Assembly (NCBI GenBank): GCA_023052935.1
Contig: CM041292.1
Location: forward strand, 173,600,900-173,664,899
Length of the DNA stretch: 64,000 bases
Direction of reading: 5' to 3'
Origin: Piezodorus guildinii
Taxonomy: Eukaryota; Arthropoda; Insecta; Hemiptera; Pentatomidae
A program made the position numbers and the translations under genes. The notes under the pieces are model-generated. The model had not been told where the DNA came from. It did not search any database and worked only from the letters and a program-made list of their open reading frames with translations. Positions 30,855 to 40,575 of this stretch are shown here, one piece after another. How positions within the stretch are numbered: the stretch's first letter is position 1; every line of letters begins with the position of its first letter.

Positions 30855-30950
30855 GGGAGAAGTTAGTACAGGGTGCAGTAAAAAGAACACACAATTAACT
30901 TTGAACTTAATTGAGTGTTCTTTTGACTGCACCCTGAACTAACTTCTTCC
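30855..30950. mobile_element. 96-bp hairpin MITE, mariner-like
   Basis: Two inverted 44-bp arms (30855-30898, 30907-30950) joined by an 8-bp loop. Within the arms is TACAGGGTGCAGT...AAAAGAACAC, similar in style to mariner ends (TACAGGGTG). A few mismatches. No coding capacity. Confidence 0.7.
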
Positions 30951-31647
30951 TTAAAAATTGTTTAAAATTAAAAAATATATATTTAAATCAAAATATTCTA
31001 TTTTACAGGTAGACCATCTCACAACTAAACTAGTCCCAGTTGTTTTTAACGAAAAACTTTTAGAGGAATAAAAATTTGGAGTTATTTTTCCTGATATAAA
31101 ATGTTCTTTTAATTAAAAAAAAAATCGAACAATCATAAAAATTTTAAGTTTTTTTGCACTATATGACAATGAAATAATACTTTAGAATATCCCGAGGATA
31201 CTGAATACGAACAAACTTTTTATCTTAATTTTAATCTTTTGAGAGCGATAAAAAAGTTTGGACTGAGAATGACCTAGTGACCCAGTATTGATTTTCTATA
31301 CAAATAACATTCTAATTTTTATCAAAATTTAAAAGCAAATTATTTAATTTAATGCTTTTCTCATGGTTTCGATAACAAATAATCTGATCAGTACATCTCT
31401 CAACATTTAATTTTAAACATTTAATACTTATGAATTTAATAGTAAAATTTCTAATGTAAATTCATTTCATAAATTCAATTCATATAATAATGTGACAGTC
31501 AAAAGGTTGAACCACATTGACTTATGTAAATGAAGTTTTGCAACCCTCCGTATACTTGGTGTCTTTAATTCTTAAATGTTATTTATTTTATTTTATTTTT
31601 TTTTTTTTAAGAATTTAGTCGTATGCCTTAAAGCATATATTTTTAAG
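30951..31647. other. No recognised features
   Basis: AT-rich; nothing supported. Confidence 0.4.
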
Positions 31648-31656
31648 ATCTGAAAA

Positions 31657-31913
31657 TTTTTTGTTTTATTATTTATTTAACGTCCCTTTATGCTGCTGAG
31701 GCTAGTCGGACGATGCTACAGTAAGAGTCCTAAATTTCGCCTATCCAGGTTTAATTAGGATAGGGATCTTTAACGAGCACCTGATATCGCACAGGCTCGG
31801 GACCACCTTTTAACGTCCCCTCCGAAGGATGGCGTAACTAAGGATTTTTTACTCCCATTAAAAAAATCCAAGACTACCTGCGGGTTTGAACCCGGAACCT
31901 TTGGCATAAGAAA
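31657..31913 (-). mobile_element. SINE with tRNA-type B box
   Basis: Minus strand: GGTTCCGGGTTCAAACCCGC is a B-box-like string at the 5' end, followed by a body ending in A-rich sequence. ATCTGAAAA flanks it on both sides (31648-31656, 31914-31922), a 9-bp target duplication. The A box is missing, so the copy is 5'-truncated or the family differs. Confidence 0.7.
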
Positions 31914-31922
31914 ATCTGAAAA

Positions 31923-32470
31923 ATAATATTTTTTTTTCGAATTTCTCATAGTTTATATTGATCTATTTTATATTACTACTACCAAATGAGTTATTTATTA
32001 TTTTCAAATAATAAAGGTTACTTTACATAAAAAGGAGAAAATTTTAAAAATTCAGCTTTTAAGTCCTGTCATACTCATGTAATGGGGATAAGACCTTTCT
32101 GATGTTTAAAAACAATTGATTTTATGAAGAGAATACTATTAAAATAGGAATATTTTGTTAAAATATAGAAAATCTATTGAAATTATGTCCCACATCCTGT
32201 AACTTGAGTTTGATAAAAAAAAAAAGATGTTGTAATGTCTTTGGTATATCCTTGTTTACAATTTCTAATTTCAGTTTAGTGCCATTTTCCGTTTTTAAGC
32301 TACACTTATTACAAACACAAACTAGTTTGCGAAACTGTGTTTTTTTTGTTCTAGAAGAGTGTTTCGGTTGATTCAAAATTTCTATGATAGAGACAATTTC
32401 TTTTATCAAATATGTATTATACAGGTGAATAAAACTATGAAGTCTTGACGGTGCAATTCTCACCAAGTCA
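31923..32470. other. No recognised features
   Basis: AT-rich; nothing supported. Confidence 0.4.
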
Positions 32471-32474
32471 GTCC

Positions 32475-33175
32475 AAGTACTTGTCTAACCAGACGATATA
32501 GATATCTTAGCAAGATCGCTGAAGGACTTAAGAGTTCTTAGCGATAGATGCGGCTGGTCAGGAAATTGGTTTAAAATAAATAGGGAGAATATATATATAT
32601 ATATATGGTTGCCAATCCTTTAACACCACCAACAGCCACTATAAAATTGAGAGAGTACACGTTTAAAACAGGGTCTATCTCGGATCGCTTGTTTGTGCGG
32701 ACAATATGGCCAGTCAGGAGGTGCTGAGAAGAATCCGACAGGAAACTGGTGTTACTTTGGCCTTGCCAAAATACTAAGAAGTCTGCTGTAAATTGAGACA
32801 AAGGTCACTCTCTATAAAGCTTAATAAGACCTGTGCTTACATATGCATCTAAGACTTGGCCTCTGTCTCGGGCAGATGCTATAAAACGGGAAGCTTTCGA
32901 AAGAAAGATATCAAGGATAATGTTTGGTCCTGTGAAGGATGGGGCACAGTACAGGATTAGGCATAACCAATAGCTGTGCGAAATGTACCGGGAACGATGG
33001 GAGAATATATCAAGACTCAGCAATCAAGAAAATACTTTTCGGTTATGTGGATGGAAGAAGAAAGAGATGACGACAATTACTGAGATGGGTCGATGAGGAT
33101 AGGAATCTATGGAAGCGACATCTTGATGTGGCGAAGACTCGTACTGGGTTGTAAGGCCCGTGATGATGATGAATG
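32475..33175 (+). pseudogene. Degenerate RTE-like LINE fragment
   Basis: Plus strand in shifting frames: a DDIDILARSLKDL string (32490-32530) at the place of the RT catalytic box, then LIRPVLTYASKTWPLSRADA, FERKILRIMFGPVKDG, and finally LRWVDEDRNLW-like and ARDDDE at the end (about 33170). These are typical of RTE-like LINE C-termini. The piece at 32600-32660 may be rearranged. Confidence 0.65.
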
Positions 33176-33539
33176 AACTTAAGTTCATTATATATTTTCA
33201 ATTTTGTTTGATTATTTTGCAATATCTTTCTGAAACTATCGTCTGTGGAAATTAATCTTTCAATCTATTTTAAAACTCATAATTAAATTTTAAATATATC
33301 CACATGTCTAGCTGCTTAATAACGACCTGGTTAAGGCTGCTAGCAAATGCGGTTTCGCCACTCTTCCCAACTGAAAGTAATAATAATTTTTCAATATCGA
33401 ATAATTTGTAGTGAATGATTTCGGTGCTTGGCGTTTTTTTCGAAATGTTTGTTATGAAGTTACAATAGAACGTTAATCCATAAGGTAAATAATATTAAAC
33501 TATATTTAGACACAGTGAACAGGAGTAATGCTGTTAATT

Positions 33540-33775
33540 GGTCAAAGGTTAGGGGTCGTGCCGGCTAACAAGTCCCGGCGTTGCATTTGCCCTTTTCCTG
33601 CCCCCTCCCACGACCGATAAGGCAATAACCAATTAGTGGAGGGCGGTGATAACCCGGGGCAGGTTGAACTTTGGCCCCGTGACCCAGTGGTGGTAGCCAT
33701 AGCAACTGTCCAGGTACTGTCTCCAGCGCAATCCATAACTGTGCCCAGCTCTGCTCAATGAGTCATTTCCTACGC
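33540..33775. promoter_or_regulatory. GC-rich patch with an RFX X-box
   Basis: Markedly GC-rich compared with both flanks. GTAGCCATAGCAAC at 33693-33706 fits the RFX consensus GTNRCC-N-RGYAAC perfectly; in animals this site controls ciliary genes. CCCGGGGC and several GGGGC strings are nearby. No adjacent gene is recognised, so this may be an isolated promoter or enhancer, or chance. Confidence 0.35.
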
Positions 33776-34835
33776 CATTCACTGATTGTTCCCAGCCAAT
33801 TATCGGCTCTATACAATCACAAACTAATTTACCGCACTATGATATCCAATCCCTTATCTAAGGACAATGGCAAACGCTAATTCTGTCCTCGTTTGCAAAG
33901 TCTGCCATGATTAAACATATCTCAATCTTCTATAAACTTGAAACCGGTCCATAAAAACGTTCATTACCTATTTCAAGTTGATCCAGTTGTTTGATCTTAG
34001 TACTAAAAAAAAATCTTAATTCCATTCATATAACTACTCATGGTGTAACAAGTGACAATTTCGGTTGTGAAATGAATATGTATGGACTGAATGGAAATTT
34101 TAAGGAAAAAAATTTCTTTTTTTTTCTTTTTTTTTATCTTATAATAAACAATAAAAGGAGTGTATAATAAATATGTCTCACCGATTTTATGAAATATTTT
34201 TTGGTAAAACTATGCATTAACCTAAATTAGGCTGCAAAACATTAGAGGCTAACACTCCCCTGTAGTCGTGTAAAAAAAATCGCTAAGTTTGCTCAGTAAA
34301 AACACATTTTATTTAATATCTCTGGATCTAGTAGAAGGTAGAAATTGGTGTCGAAATTACCTTATTTCAAAGCGTAGCAAAAAAAATTATATTAAAATAT
34401 GGAAGTTGTATGCTTGGTTCCTAAAAGGAAAAACTGTATTCCTGACTCCTGAAAAGAAACGTAATCTTAGCACAGTTTTTAAGAAATCTTATTAAAATTA
34501 CTGTTTTGAATAGATTATCTTTATTTTTAGGGTTATTGCCAAGCAAAAAACTCAAGTAATTTAATGGCTTAATGTTTAATTATTTCGCTTTGAAACCAAA
34601 CTTATTTTTTCACCTTCACTAGAACCACAGATATTAAATGAAATGAGTTTTTGCTTGCAAAGTTTCCGATCTTTTATGCGACTCCTTGGAAGCGTTGGTC
34701 CCTTAATATTTTGATATGGAGTCTAATGGGTTAATGTATTTTTTTACCTACAAAATAATCACCAAAAGCGGTGAAATACATTTAGGATCCTCCTTGTTAA
34801 TATCTTTATTTTAAAATCTGTCATGCGGTCGACAA
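33776..34835. other. No recognised features
   Basis: AT-rich; the 68-codon frame at 34289-34495 is unrecognised. Confidence 0.4.
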
Positions 34836-35840
34836 TCAGTAAATGTTAAAGTTGATGTTGTGGGAGGATGATGGAGAAGGATGCTCTGCGGCAGCTCTTC
34901 CTTCCGTGTTTCCCTTTACGCATTTATGCAAGAAGTTGTCCCTCATCCAACTTATTTTCAGTCTTCTAAGAGTGTTTTGCAGGGCATGTACTAGTGTTGT
35001 GCGTGTAAGTTGTAGTGAAAACGTTTGTAGAGGGTCCGAATCTGAACGTAGGCTGTTGGCATGTGAAGGTCTGTATGTAGAGGGTCCGAATCTGAACGTA
35101 GGCTGTTGGCATGTGAAGGTCTGTATGTAGAGGGTCCGAATCTGAACGTAGGCTGTTGGCATGTGAAGGTCTGTATGTAGAGGGTCCGAATCTGAACGTA
35201 GGCTGTTGGCATGTGAAGGTCTGTATGTAGAGGGTCCGAATCTGAACGTAGGCTGTTGGCATGTGAAGGTCTGTATGTAGAGGGTCCGAATCTGAACGTA
35301 GGCTGTTGGCATGTGAAGGTCTGTATGTAGAGGGTCCGAATCTGAACGTAGGCTGTTGGCATGTGAAGGTCTGTATGTAGAGGGTCCGAATCTGAACGTA
35401 GGCTGTTGGCATGTGAAGGTCTGTATGTAGAGGGTCCGAATCTGAACGTAGGCTGTTGGCATGTGAAGGTCTGTATGTAGAGGGTCCGAATCTGAACGTA
35501 GGCTGTTGGCATGTGAAGGTCTGTATGTAGAGGGTCCGAATCTGAACGTAGGCTGTTGGCATGTGAAGGTCTGTATGTAGAGGGTCCGAATCTGAACGTA
35601 GGCTGTTGGCATGTGAAGGTCTGTATGTAGAGGGTCCGAATCTGAACGTAGACTGTTGGCATGTGAAGGTCGTGTATGTAGAGGGTCCGAATCTGAACGT
35701 AGGCTGTTGGCATGTGAAGGTCTGTATGTAGAGGGTCCGAATCTGAACGTAGGCTGTTGGCATGTGAAGGTCTGTATGTAGAGAAATGTAACTAACCAAG
35801 TACCTTTGTGAATTTGTTATAGTTCTAAAATTATTGGATC
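34836..35840 (-). pseudogene. Jockey-clade LINE C-terminus containing an internal minisatellite
   Basis: Minus strand. Entry at about 35840 reads RTITNS...YLVSY, then LHTDLHMPTAYVQIRTLY, matching the Jockey ITN-YVSN-TLHxDL block. A 50-bp stretch of this coding sequence is then repeated fifteen times (35029-35779). After it the LINE resumes (FHYNLHAQH or, in the next frame, TTLVHALQNTLRRLKISWMR) and ends at 34836. Because 50 is not a multiple of three, all three minus frames stay open through the array, giving spurious frames of 240-277 codons. Confidence 0.8.
35029..35779. repeat. 50-bp minisatellite, fifteen copies
   Basis: Unit starts agagggtccgaatctgaacg, ends gtctgtatgt. Copies are nearly identical: I see one G-to-A change (about 35651) and one inserted base (about 35672), both in the copies near the right end. 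Confidence 0.97.
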
Positions 35841-37309
35841 GAATTTAGTGTTTCCGTGTTGTTTTGGGCGTCATGTACATTACAATAATTATATAAAATA
35901 AAATGTACATGATTTAGTCTCACTATTTAAATAAATAAGAAGTTGATGAAAATTCTTTATCATGTTCCGAATGATTAAACGGCGTAGATGATGAAGGAGA
36001 AGGTCTAAATACTAGATGTTTTTTCTGATTTCTTCCGAATTGCCATTACACTTAATTATGAAAGAACTATTAATGTTTAAATAATGTTTTTTTGTGTCAA
36101 AATCTAATATTTGTACTGCCTTGACCAAAATAAGCTAATTGCTTAAAAGCTAATCCTTACCACCATGCTCTTTGAAATTGCAGGGTAGGCAAATAATTTT
36201 ATTTTACATTTCTTAAAAGGAAACGATCAAACACTTATTATTCCATCTTACCTTATACGTTTACTTATCACTACTATTCATAACGGTAAAAGAATTCAGC
36301 AACAGAAAAAAAGTTCTTAGATATTTTTTTTTCATAAACATAAAACCATATTTTCTAGTAATCAAAAATGAGCGTAAATCGAATTTATTATAATTCTTGA
36401 ATTGAATTCCATGCCTTATTTCATTCTCACACTCCGATTGAGAAAATAATAATAATAATATATGTGATTAGTGATAATTAAGAGTACAATTGTACCTGTT
36501 AAAAAAAAAAAAATAGAATATAGAAACCTGATGAGAAAATAATTAAACCATTAATCGAAAAAATAAAACTTTTTGCGAAACGGAAAAGAAACCATGAAAT
36601 GATTAATATATATTCTTACAAGTGATGAGAAATTTGTTTAAGGATAAGGCATTCATATTTAAAATTCATTATTAATGAGCTGAGATCCTGTAGCACTATT
36701 ATTATTGTTTATTATGACAAATTGTAATATATACGAAAAAAAAAATTATTAATGAGATGCGAAATTAATCATTTGTTTCTTAAGTTATTTCATATCATCA
36801 GTATTAATACCATCCGTTGATAAAAAGGAAAATCAGTTATGGATTGGATTAAAATTATTTGCTTGGTAGTTGCATATATAGATATACAACTTATACAGAT
36901 TTTTATAAAATTGATTTTTTGTGCTAAAAGCGCCCGTTGAGAAAAGTGATGCTATACCAAAGGTGTACGTTAGACTCATCTATTTTTTCATCGTAAATTG
37001 CAGTTTTGCTATAATTTTTTTTGCAAAAAGGGAGTGTTTCTTTATGCTTGGCCATATAACTCCCCACTACCTGAGCACAATAACAGGGTTTCTTTGTATC
37101 GATGTTTTACGGACCCCATCAAACTTCATGATAACATAAAAAATGTTTTCGCACCATTGGTTCTAATGAACCCAGCCGTCGGTACTTTCATTACGCAAGG
37201 GGATCTTCTGGATCTATGCGTTGTACAATTAAAATTTAATTATACGGTATATTATACCTCTATATTACTGTTCTTATTATAAAAAAAAAGAAAAATTACA
37301 TCAAAGTCG
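35841..37309. other. No recognised features
   Basis: AT-rich; overlapping small plus frames at 36921-37282 have no family features. Confidence 0.4.
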
Positions 37310-37840
37310 TCCAAAATGTATATTTTGCCGTCTTTCATTAATATCATTAAGAGGATATGGAATATCATCATTAATGTCATAATCTTTTGGAATGTACAAA
37401 ATTAAAGGTAGTTTAAAGGAAGACAATTTAAAATATCGGCATTTAAGCCCTGCCAGACTACCGAGTTTAATCAAAATCTTTAGAGCCGTTTTTGTGAAAA
37501 TCGTAAAAAGGTGCAAAATGCCATGGTACAAAGTGGCTCTTCTGGTTAGCTGATTTTAATAAAAAAAGTTGCTGTAAAATCTCAAGCGTATAGCTGTATC
37601 AAATATGAAAATTCAGTTCCGTACGACTTTTCGCTTTTGCGCTAGACTTACCACACACACGGACACAGACACACAGACCTTTTTTCGGGACTTAGTTATT
37701 TGGACTTAAGGGACCCTAAAACGTGTATTTTCGTTTAAAACTGGAATTCGAAAATTTTCACGATCGCAATACTTTCCCTTACTATATACTATATACTATG
37801 GTATTTAGGTAAGTGAAAGTAAAAATAAAATTAAGCTAAT
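37310..37840 (-). repeat. Dispersed repeat DR-A, inverse, partial
   Basis: Inverse copy ending (its 5' end) at CGATCGCAATACTTTCCC / TTACTATATA, with AAAACGTGTATTTTCGTT, GTAAAAAGGTGCAAAATG and TATCGGCATTTAAGCCCTG blocks. Confidence 0.75.
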
Positions 37841-38044
37841 TGGGTAGAGTAACATAACTCATTGTTAAATAATGAAATAAGGTGATGCTGAAGGTTTTCT
37901 ATAGCAAACATATAATATATTTATTCTCTATCATAACTATTATACTTGTGATATAATGTAATATTATTAAATAAATAAAAATATTCTTGTCAGATTTATT
38001 TAAACCACCAAAGAATTTTTTACAGAAAAATTGCATTCCCACTT

Positions 38045-38225
38045 TTTTTTTTAACCCCTACCTCGCCATTGTTGGCTATACGAAGGTTTTTCGGGGCAGT
38101 GAGAGAGGGAGGGCGAGGGATTAATGTCTAGTTAAAAAGCCCCTCCGGCTCCAAGACGTGAACTCGTAAATATTATCTTCTAATTCTGCTCACCTGGTTT
38201 TCTGGGCAACGCGCTCTAACCTAGT
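38045..38225 (-). mobile_element. SINE, family B
   Basis: Minus strand: TTAGAGCGCGTTGCCCAG at the 5' end, body with TTCGTATAGCC and GGCGAGGTAGGGGTTAAAAA at the 3' end. The plus-strand element at 51893-52071 shares the same head and tail. Confidence 0.65.
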
Positions 38226-39061
38226 CAGTTTCTAATTCCTTTATGTTATCGTGTAGTTTGTTGCGAAATCTCTTGTAAGTCATTCGAATGTGTTTTGCTG
38301 TAGTTGTAATATATAAGTCGATATTAAGGATTGTTTGAAACATGGTGGTGATTTCGTTGGGAGTTAACGTGTCTATTTTTAGTAAATTTGGCAAGCGTAA
38401 GTACATATAGGTTTTAATTAATAAATATTTATGCAAAGCTTCTTTCAGATAGGTAATTAGGAACGTCTATATAGTATCGAATATATATATTTATATTCGA
38501 ATATATTTAACAATGGATTGTTACTCGATCGAATTAGCTTCCTTTTTTTTTTAAATGTCTCATTTTGAATCCTTTTTTAGTTGTTGGGAAGCTGAGTGTT
38601 CAAGAGTTGCAGCGAGGGTATAAAAGGCAGAATAAAAGTTTGTTAGGAGTTAGCTGGCTAGATAGAGCGCTTCGGAGCAAGTTCCCCAGACTTGGAGACG
38701 GGCCAAACCTAGCTCTGCCCTTTTGTTCCAATCCTTTCCAGTTACCTTTTCACTTACCATGAGGGCCATCCATTATCCCAACAGTCTTCTAGGCCGTTAA
38801 AGGAGAACGATTAAAGACCCTATTGTTTCTGAGGCAAGAGGATCTACAACTGTGGAAATGAAATATGCTTCATAACTTCATTTTGGGGTTGAGTTATACC
38901 AAAATCCCTTTAGAAGAAAAAGGAGAATAGAAGTAGATCCTCTATGAATCTATAGGAGAAAAATTCAGTGATCATTCTACCGATTTCGATGAACCTGTAA
39001 CTCTATACAACCTATACAGAGATTCCTACTGTTTCTAGGCAAAAGTGGAATGAGGTGATTA
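38226..39061. other. No gene called; a TATA-like box at 38619
   Basis: A 71-codon minus frame (38221-38436) overlaps the SINE head and has no known features. GGGTATAAAAGGCAG at 38616-38630 is a perfect TATA-box string with a less AT-rich neighbourhood up to about 38770; no gene follows that I can identify. Confidence 0.3.
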
Positions 39062-39275
39062 GGCCTTGATCACGCTCAGCCGCCAGGTTTTTCCCTAATT
39101 CGAGTACCGGACTTTATTGAGACTGGATCTGCCCCAGGGTTTCTCCATACCCTTCTGTTCTCCCCTCTCGGCTGAATTGACAAAATAAATAATATTCGGT
39201 CATAGCCGGATTAGAACCCAGGACCCGGAGAACTGTAGACTAGTGCTATATCCACTAGACCACGTCATTCCCATG
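39062..39275 (-). mobile_element. tRNA-derived SINE, family C
   Basis: Minus strand: GACGTGGTCTAGTGGATATA (A box) and TCCTGGGTTCTAATCCGG (B box) are spaced as in a tRNA promoter, followed by a body of about 140 bp. Confidence 0.75.
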
Positions 39276-39439
39276 ATTTTGATGAGCGTCATTGTTTATT
39301 AAATGTATATATTGATGTTTATTTTAATTTACCACTGATCCATTATTTAAACTTTCTGTAATTTAATGTGACTTTTATCAGTCTATTTTATATTATCATT
39401 CACGACTTGTAATTTAAAACAAAAAGAAAATATATTGTT

Positions 39440-39610
39440 TCATAAAGATCGAATGAAATGAAGGAATAATATGAAGCCTGTGTACCTAAAATGTCCTGAC
39501 TATAGAAAAAATACTCTATAGCATTCATAAGTGTAATGTGAAAATAAACAAATATAAATTATTAAAGAAGAAATTTATTGAAAATCTGGTTACCATATAA
39601 AAGACAGTTT
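39440..39610 (+). repeat. Dispersed repeat DR-B (second copy inverted at 45355-45490)
   Basis: AAAGATCGAATGAAATGAAG, GGAATAATATGAAG(C/T)CTGTGT and GGTTACCATATAAAAGA occur in the same order here and, inverted, at 45355-45490. Function unknown. Confidence 0.5.
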
Positions 39611-40298
39611 CGGGCCAAATCTTAGCACGAAACTGAAATATAATTTAAGTATTATAATAAGTATATAAATATTTTAAATTTTATTAAAGTTAAAGTTAAA
39701 AAAACGCTGAAAATTATTACACAATGGTTTATTATTTTCAAACAACATTAATATGGTATATAGGCAATTAACTCATATGAAAAGTTTTTTATACTGCTTT
39801 AGTGATCCCAAAACATTCAACATTTTTTTCTCTATCTTCACAAATAACTGAGATATGGGCGTATTTATTGGTGAAATTTCTATTTTTATCTTTTATTTTT
39901 TTTCTAATTATTCGCAATTTTATGGTTAAAAAACGATTATTTTTTTTCACCTTCGAAATAAAGGAGTTACAAGCGCATATATAGGAATAATTTCAATTTT
40001 TTTTTTTTTTTTTTTTTTTTTTATTGGTTTATCGCGCTAATGATTCTAAAACGATGTACACATTTTTTTCAGTGCCCAACAATAACTGAGTTATGGGTGT
40101 ATTTATGTGAAAGATTTCAATTTTTTTCTTTTATATAATTATTCGTAGTTTTTTGTTTAAAATACTTTTTTCTGTCATAAAAAAAAAAAACTGAGATATT
40201 AAATTAAATCACTTTTAATCGTCCTCTTTTTTTAAAAAATAACCAGCTGTTATCAACGTCTAGGTGTTAGGGTCGTCGTCGCATGCCATAGTATTTTT

Positions 40299-40309
40299 GT
40301 GGCGAATTT
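40299..40309. repeat. Target-site duplication of the Jockey LINE, left copy
   Basis: TGTGGCGAATT, identical to 44869-44879. Confidence 0.85.
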
Positions 40310-40575
40310 TTTTTTTTTTTTTTTTAGTAATAACAATTTTTATTGAGAAAATTTTACAATCTGTCCCAATTTGGACATTAATAGTATTGCTGAATGATAT
40401 CAAACATACTACATTCATACAATATTTACACAAAATAAAATTACAATAAAATATATACACAATAATGAATCAATTCAAAAGTCAATAATTCACTTATACC
40501 TATATACACATACACACACTCATACATACATCACATTGAGTGGAGAATCTAGCCAGTGCTAGAACTCCAATATAT

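Noticed and set aside
34836..35799. Three overlapping repetitive minus-strand proteins of 240-277 residues
   Set aside because: They are the three frames of a 50-bp tandem repeat inside a LINE remnant, not genes.
38221..38436. 71-codon minus-strand frame as a small host gene
   Set aside because: Its end overlaps a SINE head and no conserved features are seen.
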